From positions 1-20,448 of IMG/VR virus record IMGVR_UViG_3300035187_001397: 20,448 nt of DNA; one strand, 5' to 3'. Of the stretch, positions 12,379 to 19,327 are shown one piece after another; positions within the stretch are counted from its first letter, which is position 1; each line of letters starts with the position of its first letter. The notes beneath the pieces are model-generated. The model searched no databases. It was not told the DNA's origin and saw only the letters and a list, made by a program, of their open reading frames with translations. This stretch comes from a virus. A program made the position numbers and the translations under genes.

Positions 12379-14456
12379 CCGCAGCGCCAGCCATGGGCGA
12401 GCAGGACGACGCGCGCGCCGAGGAACTGCGCAAGTTGCACTCCATTGCCATGAAGCGGTGGAAGCTGTGCGACGACTTCGAGCGCCCCGACCGACTGCTG
12501 GCTGCAGAGGACATGCGGTTTGCTGCCGGCGGCGAGGGCCAGTGGCCGCCCGAGGTGGTCGAGGAGCGCCGCAAGACCGGCCGCCCGATGCTGACCATCA
12601 ACCGGCTGGCTGGCCCGATCAAGCAGGTCATCAACGACGCACGGCAGAACAAGCCCGGCATCAAGGTCATCCCGGCCGGCATGGAAGACGTTGAGGCCGA
12701 GAAGAAGGCCAAGAAGAAGGCCGAGATTTACGAGGGCATCGTTCGCCAGATCGAGTCCACGAGCCGCGCCCAGAACGTCTACATGCCGGCATACGAACTG
12801 GTCGTGCGTGGCGGCTTCCGTGGCTCGTGGCGCGTCACCACGCGCTATTGCGATGACGAGACGTTCGACCAGGAGATCGCCATCGAGCCGATCCTGTCGC
12901 CGTTTGCGGTCTATCGCGACCCGGACAGCAAGCAGGTCGATCACGCCGACGATCAGTTTTGCTTCGTGTGCGAAGACGTGTCGAAGGAGCGTTTCGAGGA
13001 GCTGTACCCGGACGAGTCGGAATCGTCGTGGGATACCAGCAACGAGCGCGTGCTGCTGGACGGATGGAAGACCATCGACACGATCCGGCTGGCCGAATAC
13101 TGGTACTACGACGAGTCCGAGCAATCCACGATCTCGATCCTTGAGAGCGGCGAGATCGTTGAGGGCGGCGAGGTAGGGCAGCAGTACCAATATCCGCCCG
13201 ACCACGAGCAGTTTCCGGGCGCGGTGGTGGCCATTGCGCAGACGCGCACGATCAAGCGCAAGCGCGTCATGCGCGCGCTGCTGAACGGCGCGAAGGTGCT
13301 GGAAGGCCCGCACGAGTTCCCCGGCAAGATGATCCCTATCGTGTCGGTCGAAGGGCCGAAGCAGTGGGTAGGCGATCAGGTGCGCCACTGGTCGCTGATC
13401 CGCGACGCAAAGGGGCCGCAGCAAAATTACAACTTCTGGCAGAGCGCCATCGCAGAGAAGATCGCGCTTGCACCCAAGCAGCCGTTCATCGCCACGCCCA
13501 AGCAGGTCGAAGGGCAGATGACGGCATGGGCAAACGCCAACCGCTCGACGGCGGGCGTGCTGCTCTACAACCCGGACCCGCAGGCACCGGGCGCACCGCA
13601 GCGCCAGCAGCCGGCGTCGCTGAATTCGGCCGAGATGTCGCAGGCCGCGCAGGCCATTGACGACATCAAGTCAACGACGGGCATTTTCGACCGTTCGCTG
13701 GGCAACCAGTCAAACGAGAAGTCAGGCCGCGCAATCCTGGCCGTGCAGGCGCAGGGCGACAACGCGACCTACGACTTCCCCGACCTGCTGGCATCGGCAA
13801 TCGCCTACTGCGGGCGCGTGATCGTCGGGCTGATTCCCATCGTGATGCGCAACCGGCGCGTCATTCGCACACTGGCCGAGGACAACACGCCGCAGAGCTA
13901 CGTGGTCAACGACGGCACGCCAGAGACGGACATCGTTGAAGGCAAGTACGAGGTGCAGGTCACCGTCGGCCCCAGCTACGCCACCAAGCGTATGGAGATG
14001 GCCGAGAAGACCATCGCGCTCGCGCAGGCCGTGCCGCAGATCGGTGCCGTAGGTGCCGACCTGATCGTGCGCGCGCAGGACATTCCGGGCAGCGACGAGT
14101 TGGCGGACAGGCTCAAGAAGACGCTCCCGCCCGGACTGGCAAAGAACGAGGAAGGGCAGGAGGAGCAGCCGGCCCCGCCGCCCCCGCCCGACCCGGAACT
14201 GCTCATCAAGATGCGGACGGCAAAGGCCGACATCGAGCTGAAGGAGTCGCAGCGCGAGAAGGTCGATGCCGAGCGCGAAGGCGTGCAACTGCAGAACCAG
14301 ATGCTCGCAGCGCAACTCGCGCCGGACATGGCTGGCCTGATCCAGCAACTCGTCCGGCAGACAATCGCCGAGATGCTGCAGGGCGAGCAGGAAGCGCCGG
14401 AGCAGATGGAGCAGCCAGAACAACCGCCACCCGAACAGGGAGGCATGCAGATGTAG
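12366..14456 (+). CDS. Portal protein (P22 gp1-like)
   Basis: A 696-residue protein of the P22 portal family (P22 gp1 has 725). It forms the dodecameric ring at one head vertex through which DNA enters and leaves, and nucleates head assembly. Typical sequence features are the N-terminal RRKTGRPMLTINRLAGPIKQ, the middle SPFAVYRDPDSKQVDHADD, and FPGKMIPIVSVEGPKQWVGD followed by SLIRDAKGPQQNYNFWQS. The C-terminus is a Gln/Glu/Pro-rich helical tail, consistent with the barrel of P22 portals but shorter. It overlaps the large-terminase gene by 13 nt in another frame. An intrinsic terminator follows directly. Confidence 0.93.
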   Translation: MDGMTAAPAMGEQDDARAEELRKLHSIAMKRWKLCDDFERPDRLLAAEDMRFAAGGEGQWPPEVVEERRKTGRPMLTINRLAGPIKQVINDARQNKPGIKVIPAGMEDVEAEKKAKKKAEIYEGIVRQIESTSRAQNVYMPAYELVVRGGFRGSWRVTTRYCDDETFDQEIAIEPILSPFAVYRDPDSKQVDHADDQFCFVCEDVSKERFEELYPDESESSWDTSNERVLLDGWKTIDTIRLAEYWYYDESEQSTISILESGEIVEGGEVGQQYQYPPDHEQFPGAVVAIAQTRTIKRKRVMRALLNGAKVLEGPHEFPGKMIPIVSVEGPKQWVGDQVRHWSLIRDAKGPQQNYNFWQSAIAEKIALAPKQPFIATPKQVEGQMTAWANANRSTAGVLLYNPDPQAPGAPQRQQPASLNSAEMSQAAQAIDDIKSTTGIFDRSLGNQSNEKSGRAILAVQAQGDNATYDFPDLLASAIAYCGRVIVGLIPIVMRNRRVIRTLAEDNTPQSYVVNDGTPETDIVEGKYEVQVTVGPSYATKRMEMAEKTIALAQAVPQIGAVGADLIVRAQDIPGSDELADRLKKTLPPGLAKNEEGQEEQPAPPPPPDPELLIKMRTAKADIELKESQREKVDAEREGVQLQNQMLAAQLAPDMAGLIQQLVRQTIAEMLQGEQEAPEQMEQPEQPPPEQGGMQM

Positions 14457-14457
14457 C

Positions 14458-14484
14458 AAGGCCCCTTCGGGGGCCTTCTTCGTT
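14458..14484 (+). terminator. Terminator after the portal gene
   Basis: AAGGCCCC (14458-14465) pairs with GGGGCCTT (14470-14477) around a TTCG tetraloop, followed by CTTCGTT. The stem is very stable but the U-tract is broken, so termination is probably partial or bypassed by antitermination. It lies between the portal and scaffold genes. No clear promoter is visible in the 52 nt up to the scaffold start. Confidence 0.75.
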
Positions 14485-14536
14485 ATGGGTATCGGCGACC
14501 TTCACCGAGCAAAATCCACTAGGGGAATCCTAGGCA

Positions 14537-15340
14537 ATGGCAGATGAGGAACTGGGCACCGAGCAGCCCGAACAGCTCGCGAATGACGCCAGTGTTGAGC
14601 CGGAATCGTCACCCGGCGAAGTCGATGAGAGCAGCGAAACCAGTGCAGAGCCGGAAGGCTCACCGAAGAAGACTCCCTGGTTCCAGAAGCGCATCGATGA
14701 AGTAACCGCAGAGAAGTGGGACCTGAAGCGGCAGAACGAGCAACTGTTGGCGCTGCTACAGCAGGGCCAGCAGAGGCAGCCGGAGCCGACGCCCGCACCG
14801 ACCGGAAAGCCCGAACTTGAGTCGTTCTCTTCTTTCGAGGAGTACACCGAGGCGCTGGCCGACTGGAAGGTCGAGCAGAAGTTCGCGGAGATCGAGCAAC
14901 GCAGGAATGCCGAGACCGCCGCGCAAGCGGCAGCACGGCAGGAAGCGGAGTTCGCCCAACGCGTCCGGCAGGCAATCGCCGTTCAGCCCGAGATCGAACG
15001 CATCGTCAATGACCCGTCGCTGCCTGTATCGCAGGCGATGGCAGAGGTCATCCGTGCCGCCGAGAACGGGCCGCAGATGCTCGCCGCACTCGATGCCAAC
15101 CGCGAACAGGCGGCACGCATCTACGCCATGTCCCCACAACTCGCGGCCTTCGAACTAGGCCGGCTCGCAGCAGGCATCCAGCCGCCGCAGCCACGACGTG
15201 TAACCGTGCCACCCAAGCCCATCAACACCCTGGGCGGTGGTGCATCCCCGACGCCGTTTGACCCATCGACCATCACGGATGGCGATGAGTACAAGCGATG
15301 GCGGGAAGCTGACATGAAGGCGAAACGCAATGCCCAATAG
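14537..15340 (+). CDS. Scaffolding protein (P22 gp8-like)
   Basis: A 267-residue, highly charged, helical protein (P22 gp8 has 303). The N-terminus is acidic and disordered (Glu, Ser, Pro rich). A long helical region with coiled-coil character follows (KRIDEVTAEKWDLKRQNEQ; FAEIEQRRNAETAAQAAARQ). The basic C-terminus (EADMKAKRNAQ) matches the helix-loop-helix coat-binding end of P22 scaffold in charge and position. It helps coat subunits build a procapsid of correct size and then leaves. It lies between portal and coat, as in P22, and overlaps the coat gene by 11 nt. Confidence 0.85.
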   Translation: MADEELGTEQPEQLANDASVEPESSPGEVDESSETSAEPEGSPKKTPWFQKRIDEVTAEKWDLKRQNEQLLALLQQGQQRQPEPTPAPTGKPELESFSSFEEYTEALADWKVEQKFAEIEQRRNAETAAQAAARQEAEFAQRVRQAIAVQPEIERIVNDPSLPVSQAMAEVIRAAENGPQMLAALDANREQAARIYAMSPQLAAFELGRLAAGIQPPQPRRVTVPPKPINTLGGGASPTPFDPSTITDGDEYKRWREADMKAKRNAQ

Positions 15341-16601
15341 GCAACTTACCCCGCTGATGATCACCAACGAAGCACTCGCCGTGCTTCATGGCGAACTGTC
15401 GTTCCTCAAGAACGTCAACCGTCAGTACGACAACCGTTTCGCGCAGTCCGGCGCGAAGATCGGCCAGACCCTCAACATCCGCATGCCGCCGAAGTACAAG
15501 ACCCGCACGGGTACGACCTTCAGCGGGCAAGACCACTACGAGCGCAGCACGCCGCTCGCGGTGACCTCGCAGATCGGCATCGACCTGTCGTTCACCTCGG
15601 TCGAGATGACGATGGAACTCGACGGGCTGCGTGCGTTCCTCAAGCCGGCGATGGCGCAACTGGCGGCGGATATCGAGTTCGACTGTCTCTCGAAGGCAAA
15701 GAACCTGATCTCCAACTACAACGGCACGACCACGACCAGCGGTCAGCTCACGTTCAAGCAGTTCGACGAGATGGGGGCCATCCTGACCCGCAACCTCGCC
15801 GGACGAACCGACCGTGTTGCGCTGCTGGCACCCGGCTCGCGGGTCGAGTTCAACGATGCGACGAAGGGCCTGTTCCAGGCCAGTCAGAACATCAGCGAAC
15901 AATACCGCGAGGGCATGCTTGGCCGGACCAGCGGCTTCGACGTGTTTGAGAACACGTTCCTGCCGACGCACACGACCGGCACGCTTGCGGGCACGCCGCT
16001 GCTGACCGGCGCAACGCTGGGCCTGACGACCACGTCGAACGAGTGGACGTCCACGACCATCCTGCAGATCGACGGCGCAACCTCGGCCACCACGCTGCTC
16101 GCGGGTGACATCATCACCCTCGGCGCGGCCGGCGGCACGGGCGTCTACGATGTCCATCCGGAGACCAAGGACCGCACCAGCACGCTGAAGCGGTTCGTGG
16201 TGCAGTCGTCCGTCACTCTGACCACGTCGGCCAACGCCTACGCGGTCACCGTGCGGCCGGCGCTGATCCACGGTGCGGGCAACGCCTACCGCAACTGTTC
16301 GCTGAACGGCACCACCAGCACGGACAACGTGACGGTGACGCTGATCGGCAACACGGGGACGACCTACGGGCAAAACATCGCATTCCACAAGGATGCGTTC
16401 GTGTTTGCCACGGCCGACCTTGTGGACGTGTCGCAGTACGGCGCTTATGGTGCTCGGCAGTCGATGGACGGCATTTCGATGCGGATGGTCCAGCAGTACG
16501 ATGTGGCCAGCGACACCGTACCGTGTCGGTTCGACGTGCTGTACGGCTTCGGCCCGCTCTACCAGGAGCTGGCCGTGCGCCACTGGTACACGTCGCCGTA
16601 A
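15330..16601 (+). CDS. Major coat protein (P22 gp5-like, HK97 fold)
   Basis: A 423-residue protein of the P22 coat family (P22 gp5 has 430). The N-terminus (MPNRQLTPLMITNEALAVLH) and the following NRQYDNRFAQSGAKIGQTLN match the N-arm and E-loop region of that family. A beta-rich Thr-heavy insertion at about residues 225-330 is in the place of the I-domain. The C-terminus (LDVLYGFGPLYQELAVRHW, quoted approximately from FDVLYGFGP...) is typical too. It forms the T=7 shell. AAGGCG lies 7 nt before the ATG. A strong terminator follows the stop codon. Confidence 0.92.
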   Translation: MPNRQLTPLMITNEALAVLHGELSFLKNVNRQYDNRFAQSGAKIGQTLNIRMPPKYKTRTGTTFSGQDHYERSTPLAVTSQIGIDLSFTSVEMTMELDGLRAFLKPAMAQLAADIEFDCLSKAKNLISNYNGTTTTSGQLTFKQFDEMGAILTRNLAGRTDRVALLAPGSRVEFNDATKGLFQASQNISEQYREGMLGRTSGFDVFENTFLPTHTTGTLAGTPLLTGATLGLTTTSNEWTSTTILQIDGATSATTLLAGDIITLGAAGGTGVYDVHPETKDRTSTLKRFVVQSSVTLTTSANAYAVTVRPALIHGAGNAYRNCSLNGTTSTDNVTVTLIGNTGTTYGQNIAFHKDAFVFATADLVDVSQYGAYGARQSMDGISMRMVQQYDVASDTVPCRFDVLYGFGPLYQELAVRHWYTSP

Positions 16602-16608
16602 GCGATGG

Positions 16609-16649
16609 GCGAGCGGTCACCGCACGACGGGTGACCGCTCGCGTTTCTT
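16609..16649 (+). terminator. Strong terminator after the coat gene
   Basis: GCGAGCGGTCACC (16609-16621) and GGTGACCGCTCGC (16630-16642) form a perfect 13-bp stem with an 8-nt loop, followed by GTTTCTTC. It begins 8 nt after the coat stop and would end most coat transcripts here. Downstream genes then need read-through or their own promoter. Confidence 0.85.
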
Positions 16650-16668
16650 CAACCTGCGGAGTGTGGGA

Positions 16669-17490
16669 ATGCCGAAAGAGATTCGGAAGCTCGGAGCGCG
16701 ACACGAACTGAAGCAAGTCAATGCCAAGGTCTTCGTCGCCACGCCTGCCTACGATGGCCATGTGCTCGCCGACTACGCGATGTCGCTGGCGGACTCGGTC
16801 GTGGCAGCCGCTCAGTGCGATATCGGCGTCATGGCAAGCGTCATGGGCAACGGTGCGTTCATCGAGATCGCCCGCAACGTGTTCGTGAAGCAGTTCCTCG
16901 AAACGGACTGCTCGCATCTGTTCTTCATCGACGCGGACCTGAAGTGGGAGGCCCGCGCGTTCATCGGCCTGGTCAACGCCAACCGCCCCGTTTCGGCGGG
17001 CGCGTACCGCCGCCGGCAGGAGCCGGAAGACTACCCGCTGCACTACCTCGAAGACCCGGAAGAACCCGGCCTGTCGATCATCGAGGGCGGCTGGGTGCCC
17101 TGTGATCGCGTCGCCACCGGCTTCCTGTGCATCCGCCGCGACGTGGTCGAGGCAATGGCGGCAGAAGCGCCGCGATGGAGGATTCGCGAGAACGGCGACA
17201 TTCCTGCGCTGTTCTACACCAAGCTGACCGAGCAGACCTCGGAGACGGATTCCGACGCCAGGGGCTTCGTGGGCGAGGACTTCACGTGGTGCGACGACTA
17301 CATGAACAAGTTCCGCACCCGCTTCAACAACCAGCCGATCATGGTCTGGCCGGACTTCGACTTCGTCCACAACGGCTTCAAAGGCAACTGGCTGAAGTTC
17401 ATCAACAAGGAGGTCGCCGAGTACGAGGCGAAGCTGAAAGCTGAAGCCGAGGCGGAAGCTGCGGCCAGCGTCAGCGAGGTGGCGGCATGA
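16669..17490 (+). CDS. GT-A-like glycosyltransferase
   Basis: A 273-residue protein with the core of a GT-A fold: a first strand VFVATPAYDG (21-30), the metal and nucleotide-binding DxD in LFFIDADLKW (Asp88, Asp90), then GGWVPCDRVATGFLCIRRDV (140-159), an acidic GEDFTWCDDY (202-211) like the catalytic ED of family 2 enzymes, and a late His234 in FVHNG. It probably transfers a sugar from a nucleotide-sugar donor; the acceptor is unknown. The C-terminus ends in a Glu/Ala-rich helix (EAKLKAEAEAEAAAS). It follows the coat terminator and is ATGA-coupled to a methyltransferase. Related phage glycosyltransferases modify DNA, capsid or host surface, but nothing here decides which. Confidence 0.8.
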   Translation: MPKEIRKLGARHELKQVNAKVFVATPAYDGHVLADYAMSLADSVVAAAQCDIGVMASVMGNGAFIEIARNVFVKQFLETDCSHLFFIDADLKWEARAFIGLVNANRPVSAGAYRRRQEPEDYPLHYLEDPEEPGLSIIEGGWVPCDRVATGFLCIRRDVVEAMAAEAPRWRIRENGDIPALFYTKLTEQTSETDSDARGFVGEDFTWCDDYMNKFRTRFNNQPIMVWPDFDFVHNGFKGNWLKFINKEVAEYEAKLKAEAEAEAAASVSEVAA

Positions 17491-18083
17491 ACAACACATT
17501 CAGCCTCGTCGCGCCTACGGTGGACTTCGTGGAGGTGCCGTCGGAGGCAGTCGAACTGCTCATCGGCTGCGGCAACTCGCGCGAGAAGCGGCTCGACGCC
17601 AACCGCAGCAACATCTGGAAGAACGTCTACACGCTGGACATCGACCCGTCGTGCAACCCCGACGTGGTCTGGAACCTCGATGATCTCCCGCTGCCCTTCG
17701 AGGACGAGACGTTTGAGGAAATCCACGCCTACGAGGTGCTGGAGCACTGCGGAAAGCAGGGCGACTGGCGGTTCTTCTTCGCGCAGTTCGCGGAGTTCTG
17801 GCGCATCCTGAAACCCGGCGGCATGTTCTACGCCACGACGCCGTGCTGGGATGCGGTGTGGGCGTGGGGCGATCCTGGCCACACACGGGTCTTCACGCCG
17901 GGTACGCTGAACTTCCTGTCGCAGGATGCCTACAAGCGCGATGTCGGCAAGACGATGATGACCGACTATCGCGGCGTCTGGCCGCACGACTTCCAGATTG
18001 CCGGCGCGCAGGAGACGAACGGACAGTTCTGCTTCGTGCTGCGCAAGCCGGACCCGGCGACGGACGAAGCGCCTGCAGCGTGA
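17487..18083 (+). CDS. Class I SAM-dependent methyltransferase
   Basis: A 198-residue Rossmann methyltransferase. SAM-binding motif I is ELLIGCGNSREKR (23-35). The strand-2 acidic end is TLDIDPS (Asp51/Asp53). DLPLPFEDETFEEIHAYEVLEHCG (66-89, quoted in part) is the motif II/III region typical of Methyltransf_11-type enzymes. The later FWRILKPGGMFYATTP (104-119) is the post-motif strand. It is most like small-molecule or sugar methyltransferases rather than DNA methylases, as there is no NPPY or PCQ motif. It sits between the glycosyltransferase and radical SAM genes with ATGA and GTGA overlaps, so all three are probably made together and act on the same substrate. Confidence 0.85.
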   Translation: MNNTFSLVAPTVDFVEVPSEAVELLIGCGNSREKRLDANRSNIWKNVYTLDIDPSCNPDVVWNLDDLPLPFEDETFEEIHAYEVLEHCGKQGDWRFFFAQFAEFWRILKPGGMFYATTPCWDAVWAWGDPGHTRVFTPGTLNFLSQDAYKRDVGKTMMTDYRGVWPHDFQIAGAQETNGQFCFVLRKPDPATDEAPAA

Positions 18084-18904
18084 GCCTCGACAGCCTGCGC
18101 TTGCTGTATCTGGACCAACCCAACGAGGTGTCCATCGAGACGCTGTCGCGCTGCAACGCGGCCTGCAGCTTCTGCCCCTATCCAACGCTGGAGCGGATAG
18201 GGACGCAGATGCCGGACGAGATGATTGACCGGCTGATTGACGAGATGAGCGGCTGGCAACTGCCGTTCGCGTTCACGCCGTTCAAGGTCAACGAGCCGCT
18301 GCTGGACAAGCGGCTGTTCGACATCCTGTCGAAGGTCAACGAGCGCGTACCGCTTGCGAAGATTCGCATCTTCACCAATGGCGCACCGCTGACGCTGCGG
18401 AAGGCCGAGGAACTGAACAGCATCGACAACCTTGAGTTGTGGGTGTCGGTCCACGAACCTGACGCGGGCACCTACAAGTCAGTGCTGGGCATTGACCAGC
18501 GGCACGTCGTGGCCAACCTCGACGCGCTGCACAAGACCGACTTTCGGCACCCGGTACACATCCTGCGGGTCGGCACTGATGGCGCGGAGGAGTTCAGGGA
18601 CTGGGTCTGGGACCGCTGGCCGGAGTTCACGCCTGTCGTGGTCTGGAAGTCGTCATGGCTGGGCTACACCAGCCCGGATCGGCCGGAAATACCCGACGAG
18701 GCGTGCTCCCGCTGGTTCGAACTGTCGATCATGTCTACCGGCATCGTGTCGCTGTGCTGCATGGACGGCGAGGGCAAGTTCCCGATTGGGGACATCAACA
18801 AGCAGACGATGCTTGAGGTCTACAACTCTCCGGCGTGGCGCGAGCGCCGCGAGCTGATGTTGAGCCGGCGCAGCGTGCCGGTGTGCGAGTCGTGCAGCTA
18901 CTGA
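18080..18904 (+). CDS. Radical SAM enzyme with SPASM-like C-terminus
   Basis: A 274-residue protein starting at GTG 18080 in a GTGA overlap with the methyltransferase. The cluster-binding CX3CX2C motif is complete: Cys25, Cys29 and Cys32 in RCNAACSFCPYP. NEPLLDKRLF (71-80) and IRIFTNGAPL (95-104) are the usual second and third strand motifs. The C-terminal region has Cys209, Cys226-Cys227 (LCCMDGEG), then GDINKQTMLEVYNS and VCESCSY (Cys269, Cys272), resembling a short SPASM or twitch domain that holds an auxiliary iron-sulfur cluster. Such enzymes make radical changes to peptides, sugars or other small molecules. The substrate here is unknown. The first three genes after coat thus form an enzyme cassette within the head module. 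Confidence 0.85.
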   Translation: MSLDSLRLLYLDQPNEVSIETLSRCNAACSFCPYPTLERIGTQMPDEMIDRLIDEMSGWQLPFAFTPFKVNEPLLDKRLFDILSKVNERVPLAKIRIFTNGAPLTLRKAEELNSIDNLELWVSVHEPDAGTYKSVLGIDQRHVVANLDALHKTDFRHPVHILRVGTDGAEEFRDWVWDRWPEFTPVVVWKSSWLGYTSPDRPEIPDEACSRWFELSIMSTGIVSLCCMDGEGKFPIGDINKQTMLEVYNSPAWRERRELMLSRRSVPVCESCSY

Positions 18905-18913
18905 GGGTGACCA

Positions 18914-19327
18914 GTGTCCAACACGTACAACGAGATCGTCAGTGCGGCAATGCGCCGTCTTGGCCTGACGCAGGCAGGCGAAGCGCCGACGGGCGACGAG
19001 TACGGCATCGGCATCGAGGCGCTGAATGACCTCGTCTCCGGCTGGCGCATTCGCGGGCTGGAGATGTCCTACACCTCGGTTGAGTCGAGCGCAGGCGGCG
19101 ATGTCTCGCCGTTTGAGGATGAAGACCTCGATGCCGTCAAGGCGCTGCTGGCGATGCGGCTGGCCGAGGAGTACGGAAAGATGCCATCGCCGATGCTAGC
19201 TGCGGCGGCGTCAACGTACTGGAATGCGCTGTTCGGGAAATACGTGGTCGGCCCCGACATGGTGACGGACTCGGCGCTGTTGCCGCGCAACACGCCGGGA
19301 TCGTCCTGGCCTCGCAACTACACGTGA
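18914..19327 (+). CDS. Tail accessory factor (P22 gp4-like)
   Basis: A 137-residue helical protein starting at GTG 18914, 10 nt after the radical SAM stop, with GAGGGTG just upstream. Features such as YNEIVSAAMRRLGL at the N-terminus, IEALNDLVSGWRIRGLEM, and DLDAVKALLAMRLAEEYG match the P22 gp4 head-tail connector family (P22 gp4 has 166 residues). gp4 binds the portal after packaging and begins to close the head. Its order before a gp10-like gene supports the call. It overlaps the next gene by GTGA. Confidence 0.82.
   Translation: MSNTYNEIVSAAMRRLGLTQAGEAPTGDEYGIGIEALNDLVSGWRIRGLEMSYTSVESSAGGDVSPFEDEDLDAVKALLAMRLAEEYGKMPSPMLAAAASTYWNALFGKYVVGPDMVTDSALLPRNTPGSSWPRNYT

Noticed and set aside
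12030-13424. A long antisense open frame (464 codons) opposite terminase and portal
   Set aside because: It spans two confident forward genes and their junction, with low-complexity Arg, Leu and Asp composition typical of a shadow frame.
15273-16583. A long antisense open frame (436 codons) opposite the coat gene
   Set aside because: The forward strand encodes the coat protein; the antisense product is rich in Arg, His and Val and matches no family I know.
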